Below are positions 7,528 through 16,439 of a stretch of DNA of 64,000 nucleotides, piece by piece. The first letter of the stretch is position 1. Each line of letters starts with the position of its first letter. Below the pieces are notes generated by a model that was not told the origin of the DNA, searched no databases, and worked only from the letters and a program-made list of their open reading frames with translations. The position numbers and the translations under genes were made by a program. Source of the stretch: Bacillota bacterium (GTDB taxonomy: Bacteria > Bacillota > Clostridia > Christensenellales > Christensenellaceae); contig JAEWMJ010000036.1 in the NCBI GenBank assembly GCA_023393165.1, positions 1 to 64,000 on the forward strand. The letters are read 5' to 3'.

Positions 7528-8694
7528 ATGGATGATATGACTCCCAAACTTACACTTCAGTCGGATGAAAATGCAGCCGCTCCTGCAATGGCGCAAAAAG
7601 AAGGGGCGCTTGATCTTCAGGCAAATAAGGATATAACCTCCATCCTGAATGCGGAGCGCCCGGACGACAGCAGTTTGACTGAACAGGAAAAAGCGGAAAT
7701 CAGCGAGTTTTCAAAAAAGATAGACCTTTCCAGGACGGCGGATATACTCCAGTACGGGCTTCCGGCACAGACCAAGGTCTCCCAGTTTTCGGAAACGGCG
7801 CTCTCCAACATACGCACCAAGGACATGGGCGAGGTGGGCGGCATGATCACGGACCTGGTGGGAGAACTCAGAGGATTTTCGCCCAACCAGCCCCGCAAAA
7901 AAGGCCTGCTCGGCCTGCTGAAAAGAGCCGGGGACGAGATCGCCGAACTGCAGGCGCGCTACAGCAGCGTTGAAAAAAACGTGGACCGGATCTGCAATGT
8001 GCTGGAAGACCATAAAATGACCCTGCTCAAAGATATCACGATGCTGGATCAGATGTATGAGCTCAACGTGAATTATTTTAAAGAGCTCACCATGTATATC
8101 ATTGCGGGAAGGGACAAACTGAAGGAAGTCATTACAAAAGAACTTCCAAAGCTGCAGGAAAAAGCAAGGCAGAGCGGAAAAACCGAAGACGCGCAGGCAG
8201 CCAATTATCTGGCGGAAATGTGCAACCGGTTTGATAAAAAGCTGTACGATCTGGATCTTACCCGCACGATCTGTCTGCAGATGGGCCCCCAGATACGCAT
8301 GGTGCAGAGCAACGACAGCATGATGGCGGATAAAATTCAGTCCTCGCTGGTCAATACGATCCCGCTCTGGAAAAACCAGATGGTTCTGGCTTTGAGCCTT
8401 GTGCATTCCAAGGAAGCGATCAAAGCGCAGCGCGAAGTGACCGATACCACCAACGAACTTTTGCGAAGGAACGCCGAGGCCCTGAAGGCCAGCACCGTGG
8501 AAACCGCCAGGGAATCCGAGCGCGGCATAGTGGATATTGAAACGCTTGTGGAAACAAACGCGTCGCTGATCTCCACGCTGGACGAGGTAATGAACATCTA
8601 CCAGGAAGGCAGAGCCAAACGCCGGGCAGCCGAAGAACAATTGAAACGGATAGAAGGTGACCTGAAAAACAAGCTGCTTGAACTTAAGGGCTGA
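7528..8694 (+). CDS. telA: TelA/KlaA family toxic-anion resistance protein
   Basis: Cytoplasmic, largely helical protein of 388 residues. The family hallmark runs from about residue 60: a Y-G-(L)-P-A-Q-T-K-V-S-Q-F-S-E motif, then R-T-K-D-M-G-E-V-G-G-M-I-T-D-L-V and a long coiled-coil body with N-A-E-A-L near 312. The family is linked to tellurite and other toxic anion or envelope stress resistance, but its biochemistry is unresolved. It starts after AAGGGGAAAAGCT and ends at a two-way terminator facing an operon for a VWA protein and a membrane coiled-coil protein. TelA-like genes are often next to membrane partners such as XpaC, so these genes may act together. Confidence 0.88.
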   Translation: MDDMTPKLTLQSDENAAAPAMAQKEGALDLQANKDITSILNAERPDDSSLTEQEKAEISEFSKKIDLSRTADILQYGLPAQTKVSQFSETALSNIRTKDMGEVGGMITDLVGELRGFSPNQPRKKGLLGLLKRAGDEIAELQARYSSVEKNVDRICNVLEDHKMTLLKDITMLDQMYELNVNYFKELTMYIIAGRDKLKEVITKELPKLQEKARQSGKTEDAQAANYLAEMCNRFDKKLYDLDLTRTICLQMGPQIRMVQSNDSMMADKIQSSLVNTIPLWKNQMVLALSLVHSKEAIKAQREVTDTTNELLRRNAEALKASTVETARESERGIVDIETLVETNASLISTLDEVMNIYQEGRAKRRAAEEQLKRIEGDLKNKLLELKG

Positions 8695-8720
8695 TAGGGC
8701 GAATGATTTTGAATAGAATG

Positions 8721-8759
8721 AAAAACAGCTTCCGCAATGTGCAAAAGCTGTTTTTTTTC
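8721..8759. terminator. Bidirectional terminator between telA and the VWA gene
   Basis: AAAACAGCTT and AAGCTGTTTT form a stem followed by a T-run on the plus strand and preceded by an A-run, so it can stop transcription from both converging genes. Confidence 0.85.
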
Positions 8760-8771
8760 TTTTATGGGGGG

Positions 8772-10481
8772 TTACATTTGCGCGTTGAACAGATTCTTCA
8801 AGGTATATACCACGTCGTCCGAATCCGCGTTGATGCTGGCCGCTTCATTTATGGAAGAAATCTTTTGCAGTTCTTCCAGGTCCGCGTTATACCCAATGGT
8901 GTATATGGGAATGTTGAAACCTGCCGCAATCTTGCTGACCTGGTTAAAATCGTATCCCGTATTTGTCTGGCCGTCGCTTAAAACGAAAAGCATCAGTTTT
9001 GTCTGGGGATCCTTCTGTTTTACCTGATCCAGCATTTGAAGCCCGACCAGAATCGCGTCGTATGTCGCAGTCTGCCCTCCGGGGGACATATCCTGCACCG
9101 CGCCGCAGAACTTGGACCTCTGGTTCAGGTCAAACTCCGCGACCGGCAGGTTAATATAAACATCGTTGTCATAGCTCACCAGCCCGATCAGGTTCTTTTG
9201 GTTGATATACTGCGAACCGTTGATCAGCGACTGTTTCAGATTCATGATTGGCTCGCCGTTCATGCTTCCGGATATATCCGCGATAAAGACGGCCGCTACC
9301 GGGCGTCCCGCGTCCTTTACTTCTTTCCAAAGGCTCTGCGCCGATGTAATGACGGTACCGGACGGCAGGGGCACCTGGCTCGTATAGTCGTTCAGATTGT
9401 TGAACCCGTATTCGCTTGCAAGCTTCTGGGATTTTTCATTGAGGCAATACTGAATAAACATGTCAAGAAGCTGGGATTTTTCGGGCGGCAGGGTCCCCAG
9501 CGCGTAGATGGGGCTGTCGTGCCGTACGCCGAACGGAACAAAAACAAAATCCCTCAGCTCCATTGTGTTTTTATAGGTCTGGTATTCCATCACCAGGGCG
9601 TCCAGCGAGCCGTTTTGTTTTGTGGCGGCGTCGCGCATCTGAATGGTCGTATAGGCGACAAAAGGCACATTGGCCTGGAATTGCTGGAACTGATCTACCG
9701 CGGCCGAGCTTAAAAGGTCGTTTTGGTCCGCGCTGTAAAGCGCCGATATAATGAAGTTGAGCCCGGTGGAACTTGCGAACGGATTTGTGTAGCCCATTGC
9801 CAGGCCGTTCGATACGGTTTCCTTGATCACGCTCTGGATATCCACATTCCCGTACTTTTCCTTGAGTTCGTCATACTTGCTTTGCTTGAGCAATATTCCG
9901 GTCACATTTCCCGCCAGCCTGGCATTTTTGAGGGTGATGTCCACATTGGATTTTGTCTTGATCATCTCCCCCCACAGTTCGTTGGAAGGCGAAAAAGCTT
10001 CCGGGATATATTTGCCGGAAATGATATAATCTGCCGCAACACCGGATGATATAGGCCGGACGGATACCGATACGCTTTGTCCGTTTATATTGAAGTTCTC
10101 TTTGTTAAAGTTCTCCGCAACTTCATTGAGCCACCCGTCCGTACCCGAACCGGCTTTTTCGGTGGAAGAAACGATCTCGATATCAATGGCGCCTCCCCCC
10201 CCAACGCTCAGCGGATAATTTGATATATCCGGCAGTTCTTCTTTCAGGTCGGACACATTATACTCCACCGCGGCTTTGACGGCGGGAACTTCCTGTACGT
10301 ACACGCTTTTGAGCATCCGGCCAAGCTGCTCCTCCGCCTGTTCGTAGGTCATCCTGTTTACCGTATCGCCCGAACCGCCAGTGGCGGATATGATTGCAAA
10401 AGTCACGCCAAAAATTACTGCCGCCGCTATAATCAAAAATATTATAATACGTTTGTTCAGGCCCTTTTTTTGGTTTTCCAT
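8772..10481 (-). CDS. Membrane-anchored solute-binding/VWA fusion protein
   Basis: Protein of 569 residues. One N-terminal transmembrane helix (about 11-32) precedes an extracytoplasmic solute-binding-like region (about 95-370, with I-V-S-S-T-E-K-A, A-Y-T-T-I and E-K-S-Q segments). A C-terminal von Willebrand A domain carries a complete MIDAS: D402-I-S-G-S406, T471 in G-G-Q-T, and D502 or so in L-S-D-G-Q-T-N. The architecture suggests a metal-dependent adhesion or assembly module joined to a ligand sensor on the cell surface. It is translated 12 bp after the membrane coiled-coil gene. The pairing with telA suggests an envelope-stress role, which is inference. Confidence 0.82.
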   Translation of the reverse strand: MENQKKGLNKRIIIFLIIAAAVIFGVTFAIISATGGSGDTVNRMTYEQAEEQLGRMLKSVYVQEVPAVKAAVEYNVSDLKEELPDISNYPLSVGGGGAIDIEIVSSTEKAGSGTDGWLNEVAENFNKENFNINGQSVSVSVRPISSGVAADYIISGKYIPEAFSPSNELWGEMIKTKSNVDITLKNARLAGNVTGILLKQSKYDELKEKYGNVDIQSVIKETVSNGLAMGYTNPFASSTGLNFIISALYSADQNDLLSSAAVDQFQQFQANVPFVAYTTIQMRDAATKQNGSLDALVMEYQTYKNTMELRDFVFVPFGVRHDSPIYALGTLPPEKSQLLDMFIQYCLNEKSQKLASEYGFNNLNDYTSQVPLPSGTVITSAQSLWKEVKDAGRPVAAVFIADISGSMNGEPIMNLKQSLINGSQYINQKNLIGLVSYDNDVYINLPVAEFDLNQRSKFCGAVQDMSPGGQTATYDAILVGLQMLDQVKQKDPQTKLMLFVLSDGQTNTGYDFNQVSKIAAGFNIPIYTIGYNADLEELQKISSINEAASINADSDDVVYTLKNLFNAQM

Positions 10482-10493
10482 AAGGCAACTCCT

Positions 10494-11177
10494 TTATTCA
10501 GCTTTATTCTTGTAGTGGCTTTTTAAGACGTCGATCGTTGCTTTAAGCCCGCTGTCGCTTTCAATAACCTGGTTCTTGATATTGGAAACTTCGGACAAAA
10601 AGGTATCAAACTCGTTTAAAATCTCGTCGTTTTTATTTAAAACTTCTTTGATCTGCGTCAAATACTGCTCATATATATGTCTCTTTTTGGGATTTTGATA
10701 CTCTTCCTCATCCCAGAGCGTTACCCGGTTCAGTATATAGCGGATATTGTTATATAACACGTCTTCGGTTTCCTCGCCGGTCTGCGTCAGGCTTTCATAA
10801 GGCGTTTCGTTGCGTTTCAGAATTTCCGCAAGCTTCAGCTGTTTGCGGTCGATGCTGTCCATCTGCTCTATGGCAGCGTCTATTTCGTCGTCCAGTTCCG
10901 GATTCTTCATCCTGTATTTCCGAAGCGTATCCCTGTAATCCTCTTTTTCAATCACAGGCTGTCTGTTTGCTTCCGGCGCGTCCACGGCAGAGGACAACAA
11001 CCTGTAATTAAATACAAAGAAAATAATCACGCTCATGGCAATAATCGTGATGCTGGCGGCCTGGATAAGTTTATTGTCCGACATGGGCGAGAACTTAAAT
11101 CCGGCGAATACGATTATATTTATAAGAACGATTACGGTATTCAGAGCCACTAGTTTTACGATCAGTTTTCTTTTCAT
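10494..11177 (-). CDS. Two-helix membrane protein with cytoplasmic coiled coil
   Basis: I do not recognise a named family. The 227-residue product has two N-terminal transmembrane helices (about 6-27 and 36-58) and then a charged, helix-rich region with coiled-coil character to the C-terminus. There are no cysteine or catalytic motifs. It is the first gene of the operon that ends with the VWA fusion, and the opposing telA makes a functional set likely. The layout resembles XpaC-type partners of TelA, but I cannot assign it to that family. Confidence 0.7.
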   Translation of the reverse strand: MKRKLIVKLVALNTVIVLINIIVFAGFKFSPMSDNKLIQAASITIIAMSVIIFFVFNYRLLSSAVDAPEANRQPVIEKEDYRDTLRKYRMKNPELDDEIDAAIEQMDSIDRKQLKLAEILKRNETPYESLTQTGEETEDVLYNNIRYILNRVTLWDEEEYQNPKKRHIYEQYLTQIKEVLNKNDEILNEFDTFLSEVSNIKNQVIESDSGLKATIDVLKSHYKNKAE

Positions 11178-11289
11178 GACTCAACCTTTCCTTTTATTGC
11201 ATAAGTATACGCATATATGCTTTTTCCGCCTGTGAAATATACGGCAACACTGCGGAAACCGCACGCATGGAGAGATAAATCCGGATCAC

Positions 11290-11329
11290 TGCTAGTATAC
11301 ATTATACTAGCAAGCGTATAGATTCACAA
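11290..11329 (-). promoter_or_regulatory. Promoter with overlapping palindromic operator
   Basis: On the minus strand TTGTGA (11329-11324), 17 bp, TATAAT (11306-11301) precedes the membrane coiled-coil gene by about 125 bp. A perfect palindrome, TGCTAGTATA (11290-11299), CAT, TATACTAGCA (11303-11312), covers the -10 and the expected start site, a classic repressor position. The cognate regulator is not obvious in the window. Confidence 0.65.
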
Positions 11330-11390
11330 TACCATGCTTTGCCGGAAATATAAGTATTTCAAGTTCTCTACCATCATATGCGCAGCATCC

Positions 11391-11428
11391 AAAAAAGGCG
11401 CGGACCGTTATGGGATTTCCGCGCCTTT
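11391..11428 (-). terminator. Terminator of the P-type ATPase gene
   Basis: On the minus strand GGCGCGGA and TCCGCGCC form an 8-bp stem followed by TTTTTT, about 52 bp after the ATPase stop. Confidence 0.85.
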
Positions 11429-11479
11429 GATCAGATCCGTATTGAATTCAAGCATGTTTAGGCCGAAATTGGCGGCAGC

Positions 11480-14062
11480 CTATTTTTTTGCGATCCTCCT
11501 GGCAATCCATTTGGCCAGTTCGGATACCGGGAGTATCGCCACGCTGCCCAGCAGCACCACGATCCATTCCGGGCCGGTCAGAAGCGTTACCCGGAAAAAT
11601 GCCGCCAGGCCGGGAATGAGCACCACGATCAGCTGCATCGCAAGCGCAATAAAGAACGCGCCGAAAATGAATTTGTTTTTGGTTATCCCTGAGAAAAACG
11701 GCCGGTAAATGCTTCTTGCGCACAGCATATAGAAAAGCTGGGACATGCCCATTACCAGAAACGCCATTGTACCCGCGACGGTTTTGTCGTACGTTTTTAT
11801 CCCGTACAGGTAAACCAGCAAGGTAATCGCTCCCATGACAGCCCCATACAGCAGCACAAACGTGCCTGTCCCCTCAGCCAGAAAGCTCTTTTTTGGATCA
11901 CGGGGCGGAAGACGCATGCTGTCTTTCTCCGCCGCCTCCATACCCAGCGCGAGCGCGGGCAGGGTATCCGTCACCAGATTGATCCAGAGTATCTGGGCGG
12001 GATTGAGTATGGCGTACCCCATAAGCGTGCCGAAAAACAAAGCCACTACTTCGCTCAAATTGGCGGAGAGCAGAAACTGCACGGTTTTTTTAATGTTGGC
12101 GTAGATACGCCTTCCTTCCGAAACCGCGCTCACAATGGTGGCAAAATTATCGTCCGTCAGTATCATATCCGAAGCGCTTTTGGAAACCTCCGTTCCGGTG
12201 ATGCCCATGCCGACGCCGATATCCGCACGTTTGAGCGCCGGCGCGTCGTTTACGCCGTCCCCGGTCATTGCGACGATATATTCCTGTTTTTTAAACGCGT
12301 CCACGATCCGCACCTTGTGCTCGGGGGAAACGCGCGCATAAACCGCAATGTTCAACAGGTCGCGCTGCAGCGCCTCGTCGTCCATTTGATCCAGCTCCGC
12401 GCCGCTCACAGCCTTTTGGCCGTCCGACAGTATCCCAAGCCCGCGCGCGATGGCTTCCGCCGTTATCTTATGGTCGCCCGTGATCATGACAGGCCGCATG
12501 CCGGCTCCGCGGCAAATGCGTACAGCTTCGCGCACCTCCGGCCGGGGCGGGTCCATCATGCCGGCAAGGCCGATGAACACCATATCCCGTTCCATTTCAG
12601 CCGGTTTTTCTGCATAGCGCCTGTAAGCGCATGCCAGCACGCGCAGCGCGCGTCCGGCCATCGCTGCGTTTTCGGAAAGCAGCTCGCGCCTTCTTTCTTC
12701 GGTCAGGGGCAACTCTTCCCCGTTCGCCAGAATATGCGTGCAGCCCGACAGCACGCAATCGGGCGCGCCCTTGGTATAGGCAATCAGGCCGTTTATATCG
12801 TGCAGCGTGGTCATCATCTTCCTGTCCGAATCAAAGGGCATCTCTTCCACCCGCGGAGTGCCGTGTATGGACGGTCCGTCCAGTCCCAACGTTTCCGCCA
12901 AATCCAGCAGAGCGGTTTCGGTGGGGTCTCCTATCCATCCCTCTCCCGTATATTTCGCGTCGTTGCACGCCGCAAACGCAACGCCCAGCATACGGGCTTT
13001 TTCGGCGGCTTCAGGGCCGGGCAAAAGCCTTTCGCCCTCCACGTAAAGTTCTTCCACCTTCATTTTGTTCTGGGTCAGCGTTCCCGTTTTATCCGAGCAG
13101 ATGATCTGCGTGCATCCCAGGGTTTCCACAGCAGGCAGTCTGCGGATGATCGCTCCCTGCCTGGCAAGGCGAGTGACGCCCATTGTCAAAACAATGGTCA
13201 CAACGGCGGCCAGCCCTTCCGGGATCGCCGCCACCGCGATGCTTACCGCCATCAGGAACATGTCAAAGTAGGTGTTCCCCTGCGCGATCCCTACAAAGAA
13301 GATCACCACCGCAATTGCCAGCACCGCATAGGTGAGGATTTTGGACAACTGGTTCATTTTCTTTTGCAGGGGCGTCTCGTCCGCTTTGGCCTGGGACAGC
13401 GCCCTCGCTATCCTGCCCATCTCGGTTCCCATTCCCACCGCGCAAACGACGCCCCGGCCGCTGCCGTAGGTCACGCCCGTGCCTGCATACGCCATGTTGA
13501 CGCGCTCGGCCAGAGGAACGCCCGAAGAGAGCACCGTGTCCATTTTTTCCACCGGCACGCTTTCTCCGGTCAGCGCAGCCTCTTCTATCTTCAGGGAGGC
13601 GCTTCTAATGATCCGTATATCGGCCGGCACATGATCGCCCGCGTCCAGCATGACAACGTCCCCCACCGTTACGCAGCTTGCCGGAATCTCCTTAACGGTT
13701 CCGTCGCGTATCACACGCGCATAAGGCGCCGCCATTTTGGAAAGGGCATCGATCGCCTGCCCGGCCTTGTATTCCTGCACCGCTCCCAGAACGGAATTTA
13801 AAACCACCACGACGAAAATAATGATGGCGTCGGCGCCTTCACCCAGCAAAAAGGATATCACTGCCGCCGCGATCAGTATGATAATCATGAGATTTTTAAA
13901 CTGCGCAAAAAAAAGCTTAGGCAGCGAAGCCTTTTCGCCCTTGATCAGTTCGTTTTTTCCATACTGCGCGAGATTCTTCTCCGACTGACCGCCCGTAAGT
14001 CCCGTTTCCGAGCTGCCCAGTTCTTTTAAAACGGCCTCTTTCTCCTGACTGTAAAATTCCAA
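11480..14062 (-). CDS. P-type cation ATPase, calcium-transporting (P2A) type
   Basis: Membrane pump of 860 residues. Visible motifs are the actuator L-T-G-E-S (164-168), I-P-E-G-L in M4 (280-284), the phosphorylation site D324-K-T-G-T, T-G-D-G-V-N-D-A in the hinge, and N-L-V-T-D-T-L-P-A in M6. The E in S-A-N-L-S-E-V-V (M5) with the M4 and M6 residues fits a SERCA-like calcium site, similar to bacterial LMCA1-type exporters. A TTG start at 14062 is preferred: GGGAGG lies 6 bases upstream and translation then begins E-F-Y-S-Q-E, as expected for the family. It is transcribed alone, divergent from the HAD gene. Manganese or another divalent ion is an alternative substrate. Confidence 0.88.
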   Translation of the reverse strand: MEFYSQEKEAVLKELGSSETGLTGGQSEKNLAQYGKNELIKGEKASLPKLFFAQFKNLMIIILIAAAVISFLLGEGADAIIIFVVVVLNSVLGAVQEYKAGQAIDALSKMAAPYARVIRDGTVKEIPASCVTVGDVVMLDAGDHVPADIRIIRSASLKIEEAALTGESVPVEKMDTVLSSGVPLAERVNMAYAGTGVTYGSGRGVVCAVGMGTEMGRIARALSQAKADETPLQKKMNQLSKILTYAVLAIAVVIFFVGIAQGNTYFDMFLMAVSIAVAAIPEGLAAVVTIVLTMGVTRLARQGAIIRRLPAVETLGCTQIICSDKTGTLTQNKMKVEELYVEGERLLPGPEAAEKARMLGVAFAACNDAKYTGEGWIGDPTETALLDLAETLGLDGPSIHGTPRVEEMPFDSDRKMMTTLHDINGLIAYTKGAPDCVLSGCTHILANGEELPLTEERRRELLSENAAMAGRALRVLACAYRRYAEKPAEMERDMVFIGLAGMMDPPRPEVREAVRICRGAGMRPVMITGDHKITAEAIARGLGILSDGQKAVSGAELDQMDDEALQRDLLNIAVYARVSPEHKVRIVDAFKKQEYIVAMTGDGVNDAPALKRADIGVGMGITGTEVSKSASDMILTDDNFATIVSAVSEGRRIYANIKKTVQFLLSANLSEVVALFFGTLMGYAILNPAQILWINLVTDTLPALALGMEAAEKDSMRLPPRDPKKSFLAEGTGTFVLLYGAVMGAITLLVYLYGIKTYDKTVAGTMAFLVMGMSQLFYMLCARSIYRPFFSGITKNKFIFGAFFIALAMQLIVVLIPGLAAFFRVTLLTGPEWIVVLLGSVAILPVSELAKWIARRIAKK

Positions 14063-14327
14063 AAGCAATCCTCCCAAAAAGTATTCATTATATATATTTA
14101 TATTCTTTTCATTTTTAAACAACATATCACACAACTTGCTTTCCTGCAATTCCCAATATCGTTTGTTTTAAGAAAACTGCAATAAACAGTAATGCCCAAA
14201 ATAATATTTGTTATAAAGTTGAGCTCACTTGATATATAATAGAAAAAGAACGACCGTAATTGGCCGGACAATAGATGCGGCTGAGGGTCATTCAAAAATT
14301 ATTAACTGTTTTATCGGGAGAGTCGGC

Positions 14328-14984
14328 ATGATCAAACTGGTGATATTTGATTACGATGGAGTAATAGTAGATTCTTTTTCCAACGTTTATGACATCTATA
14401 AAATAATGTCTGATGAACTTAAAATAACGGTACCCGACACAATTGAAAAATTCAGGAATGTATACGGATATGATTTTCATGAGTGTTATCGAAATCTTGG
14501 TTTATGCGATGAGAAACAAAAAAAAGCTGCGGAAATTTTTAAAAGGGAAATCATCACGAAAGAAGCAAATATTTTTGACGGAATCAAAGAGACTTTGGAT
14601 TGGTTAAACAATAAATATATCTTAACATTGGTATCTTCAAATTATACCGAAGAAGTGATGCAGAAATTAAATAATTACGATCTGGATAAATATTTTTCAA
14701 TGATAGCGGGACAAGAATATGGTGACGGTGAAATTGATAAATCAATTGAATTCATTTCCATACTTGAGAAATACAATTTGAAAGGCAACGAAGTTATAGC
14801 GGTCGGAGACAGATTGTCGGATTACGAGGCAGGAAAAAAAGCGGGCATCGATCATATTATTTTGGTTGAATACGGCTGGGGGTACGATAAAAATAAAATT
14901 CCCGGCAGGAAATTTATCATAAATGAACCCAGGCAATTAATTGACGCTGTCAAAGAAATTGACGTTTCGTTTTGCAGTTTATGA
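14328..14984 (+). CDS. HAD-superfamily phosphatase (phosphoglycolate phosphatase-like)
   Basis: Cytoplasmic hydrolase of 218 residues with all four HAD motifs: D8-Y-D10-G-V-I-V-D-S, L-V-S-S-N, a lysine in G-E-I-D-K-S, and G-D-R-L-S-D-Y-E-A-G. A helical cap (about 18-85) places it with the PGP/Gph-like subfamily. The substrate is unknown. The start at 14328 follows GGGAG; the longer upstream frame has no support. The gene is clearly more AT-rich than its neighbours and stands alone, which may reflect horizontal acquisition. Confidence 0.82.
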   Translation: MIKLVIFDYDGVIVDSFSNVYDIYKIMSDELKITVPDTIEKFRNVYGYDFHECYRNLGLCDEKQKKAAEIFKREIITKEANIFDGIKETLDWLNNKYILTLVSSNYTEEVMQKLNNYDLDKYFSMIAGQEYGDGEIDKSIEFISILEKYNLKGNEVIAVGDRLSDYEAGKKAGIDHIILVEYGWGYDKNKIPGRKFIINEPRQLIDAVKEIDVSFCSL

Positions 14985-14996
14985 TATATGGATCTT

Positions 14997-16232
14997 CTAA
15001 AATTTATCCACAGGCAGATATACGCTTTTGGGCGTCGCGGCGCCCGTAACCCTGCGCCCGGCCGCCAGGCTGGCCGCAAAAAATATTGTAATGAATAAAA
15101 TAACCAGACCGCATCCGAAAAACAAACTTGTTACGCCTATTTTATCAATCAAAACGCCGCCGGCAAACGATCCCAAAATAGCGGTTCCCATTGATACCGA
15201 GCCGCACAAGGTCTGCGCGGTATTATTGAGTTCGGACGGCACGATCGAAAACACATAGCTTGGTCCAAGACCCAAAAAAGTACCGTTGGAAACGCCGGAC
15301 ATTACGGATATCATTAATATAATCGCCAGACTGCCTGCCGTACCGTACAGCATATGCTCCGCTGTTGACAGTATTCCCGCCGCAATCAGGAGGCAGGGCA
15401 GCGGGAAACGCTTTTTTAAGCGCGCGGCCCCCAGCATGGCTATCATTTCAAAAAGGCACCTGACGCCCATCACAAGAGCGGCGGAAGTTGTAGGCGCGCC
15501 AATTGATTTGATCAGGAAGGGCATATAGACCGCAGTCAGCGAATCATATAATACCAAGCCCACAACCATTACAAGATAGGTTATAAAATAATAGTTTTTC
15601 AGGATGCGTCCCGGTTTCAGGCTGAGACGCGATTCCTTCTTTTCCGGAGCCTTATATTCCTTTATGGTAAAAAACGAGGCCATCGAGACTGCCGCCGTTG
15701 CCGCCGTCAGATAAAATATCACATTCGTACCGGTATGCGGCATTACAAATCCGAGCAGCGTCATCATTCCGGCGAAGCCGATGGAGCCCCATAGCCGCAC
15801 GGAACTGTAGCTGATCCCATGAAACGCGGTTTGTTTGACTGTCCATCCAACCGCCAGGTTATTGCAGGACGCAGTAAAGGACCGGCTTATTATGATAAAA
15901 ATTATACCGGGCAGCAGGAGGCCGGCCGCCCCAAGCGCTCCCGGAACAAGAAAAAAAGCCGACGCATAGGCCGCCATGCAGATAACCAAAGTTTTTCGCG
16001 CCGAACCCAGTTTATCGCTGACGATTCCCCACACCGGCAGAGACACAGCGCTTATGACGGACGAAACGGATATGATTGCCCCTATCTGTGTGCCGGTAAA
16101 CCCGTATTCCTGCAGGAATACGGAGATATAATTACTGAGTGAAACAGATATATAGAAAAAGACCGTGAAGAAGGAGTACCTTGCGTATATTCCTCTTTTG
16201 TTCTCCGTTTTCAGCCCGTCCTTCAGTTCCAT
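14997..16232 (-). CDS. MFS transporter (12-helix, exporter/sugar-porter type)
   Basis: Integral membrane protein of about 411 residues with twelve hydrophobic helices. The loop 2-3 motif appears as W-G-I-V-S-D-K-L-G-S-A-R-K. A charged cytoplasmic loop (about residues 180-200, E-K-K-E-S-R) separates the two halves. Substrate unknown. The start at 16232 is chosen because the upstream extension reads through the terminator of the preceding methyltransferase gene; an AGGGG lies about 10 bases before it. It converges on the HAD gene with only 12 bp between stops. Confidence 0.78.
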   Translation of the reverse strand: MELKDGLKTENKRGIYARYSFFTVFFYISVSLSNYISVFLQEYGFTGTQIGAIISVSSVISAVSLPVWGIVSDKLGSARKTLVICMAAYASAFFLVPGALGAAGLLLPGIIFIIISRSFTASCNNLAVGWTVKQTAFHGISYSSVRLWGSIGFAGMMTLLGFVMPHTGTNVIFYLTAATAAVSMASFFTIKEYKAPEKKESRLSLKPGRILKNYYFITYLVMVVGLVLYDSLTAVYMPFLIKSIGAPTTSAALVMGVRCLFEMIAMLGAARLKKRFPLPCLLIAAGILSTAEHMLYGTAGSLAIILMISVMSGVSNGTFLGLGPSYVFSIVPSELNNTAQTLCGSVSMGTAILGSFAGGVLIDKIGVTSLFFGCGLVILFITIFFAASLAAGRRVTGAATPKSVYLPVDKF

Positions 16233-16273
16233 TCCTTTTATGCCCCTGTTGATTCGCCAATGTATTTGCGCAA

Positions 16274-16308
16274 AGAAAAAGGCGGCCGCCAAAAGGCTGC
16301 GCCGCCCC
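16274..16308 (-). terminator. Terminator after the P450-methyltransferase pair
   Basis: On the minus strand GGCGGC (16306-16301) and GCCGCC (16286-16281) form a stem followed by TTTTTCTTT. It lies between the methyltransferase stop and the MFS start, and argues against the longer MFS start. Confidence 0.7.
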
Positions 16309-16439
16309 TTTATCGCTCAATTGATCAGTATATAGGAATGATGAGGACTCTGCAAGCGGATTTTACATAAATTTGTAAAATTTCGCCGGATTCTGACATC
16401 AGGATTTTATATTATAGCAGAATAACCGCACAGGTTCCT

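Noticed and set aside
12317..13801. 494-codon open frame on the plus strand
   Set aside because: Antisense to the P-type ATPase gene, which is intact; composition is Arg/His-rich as expected for a reverse shadow.
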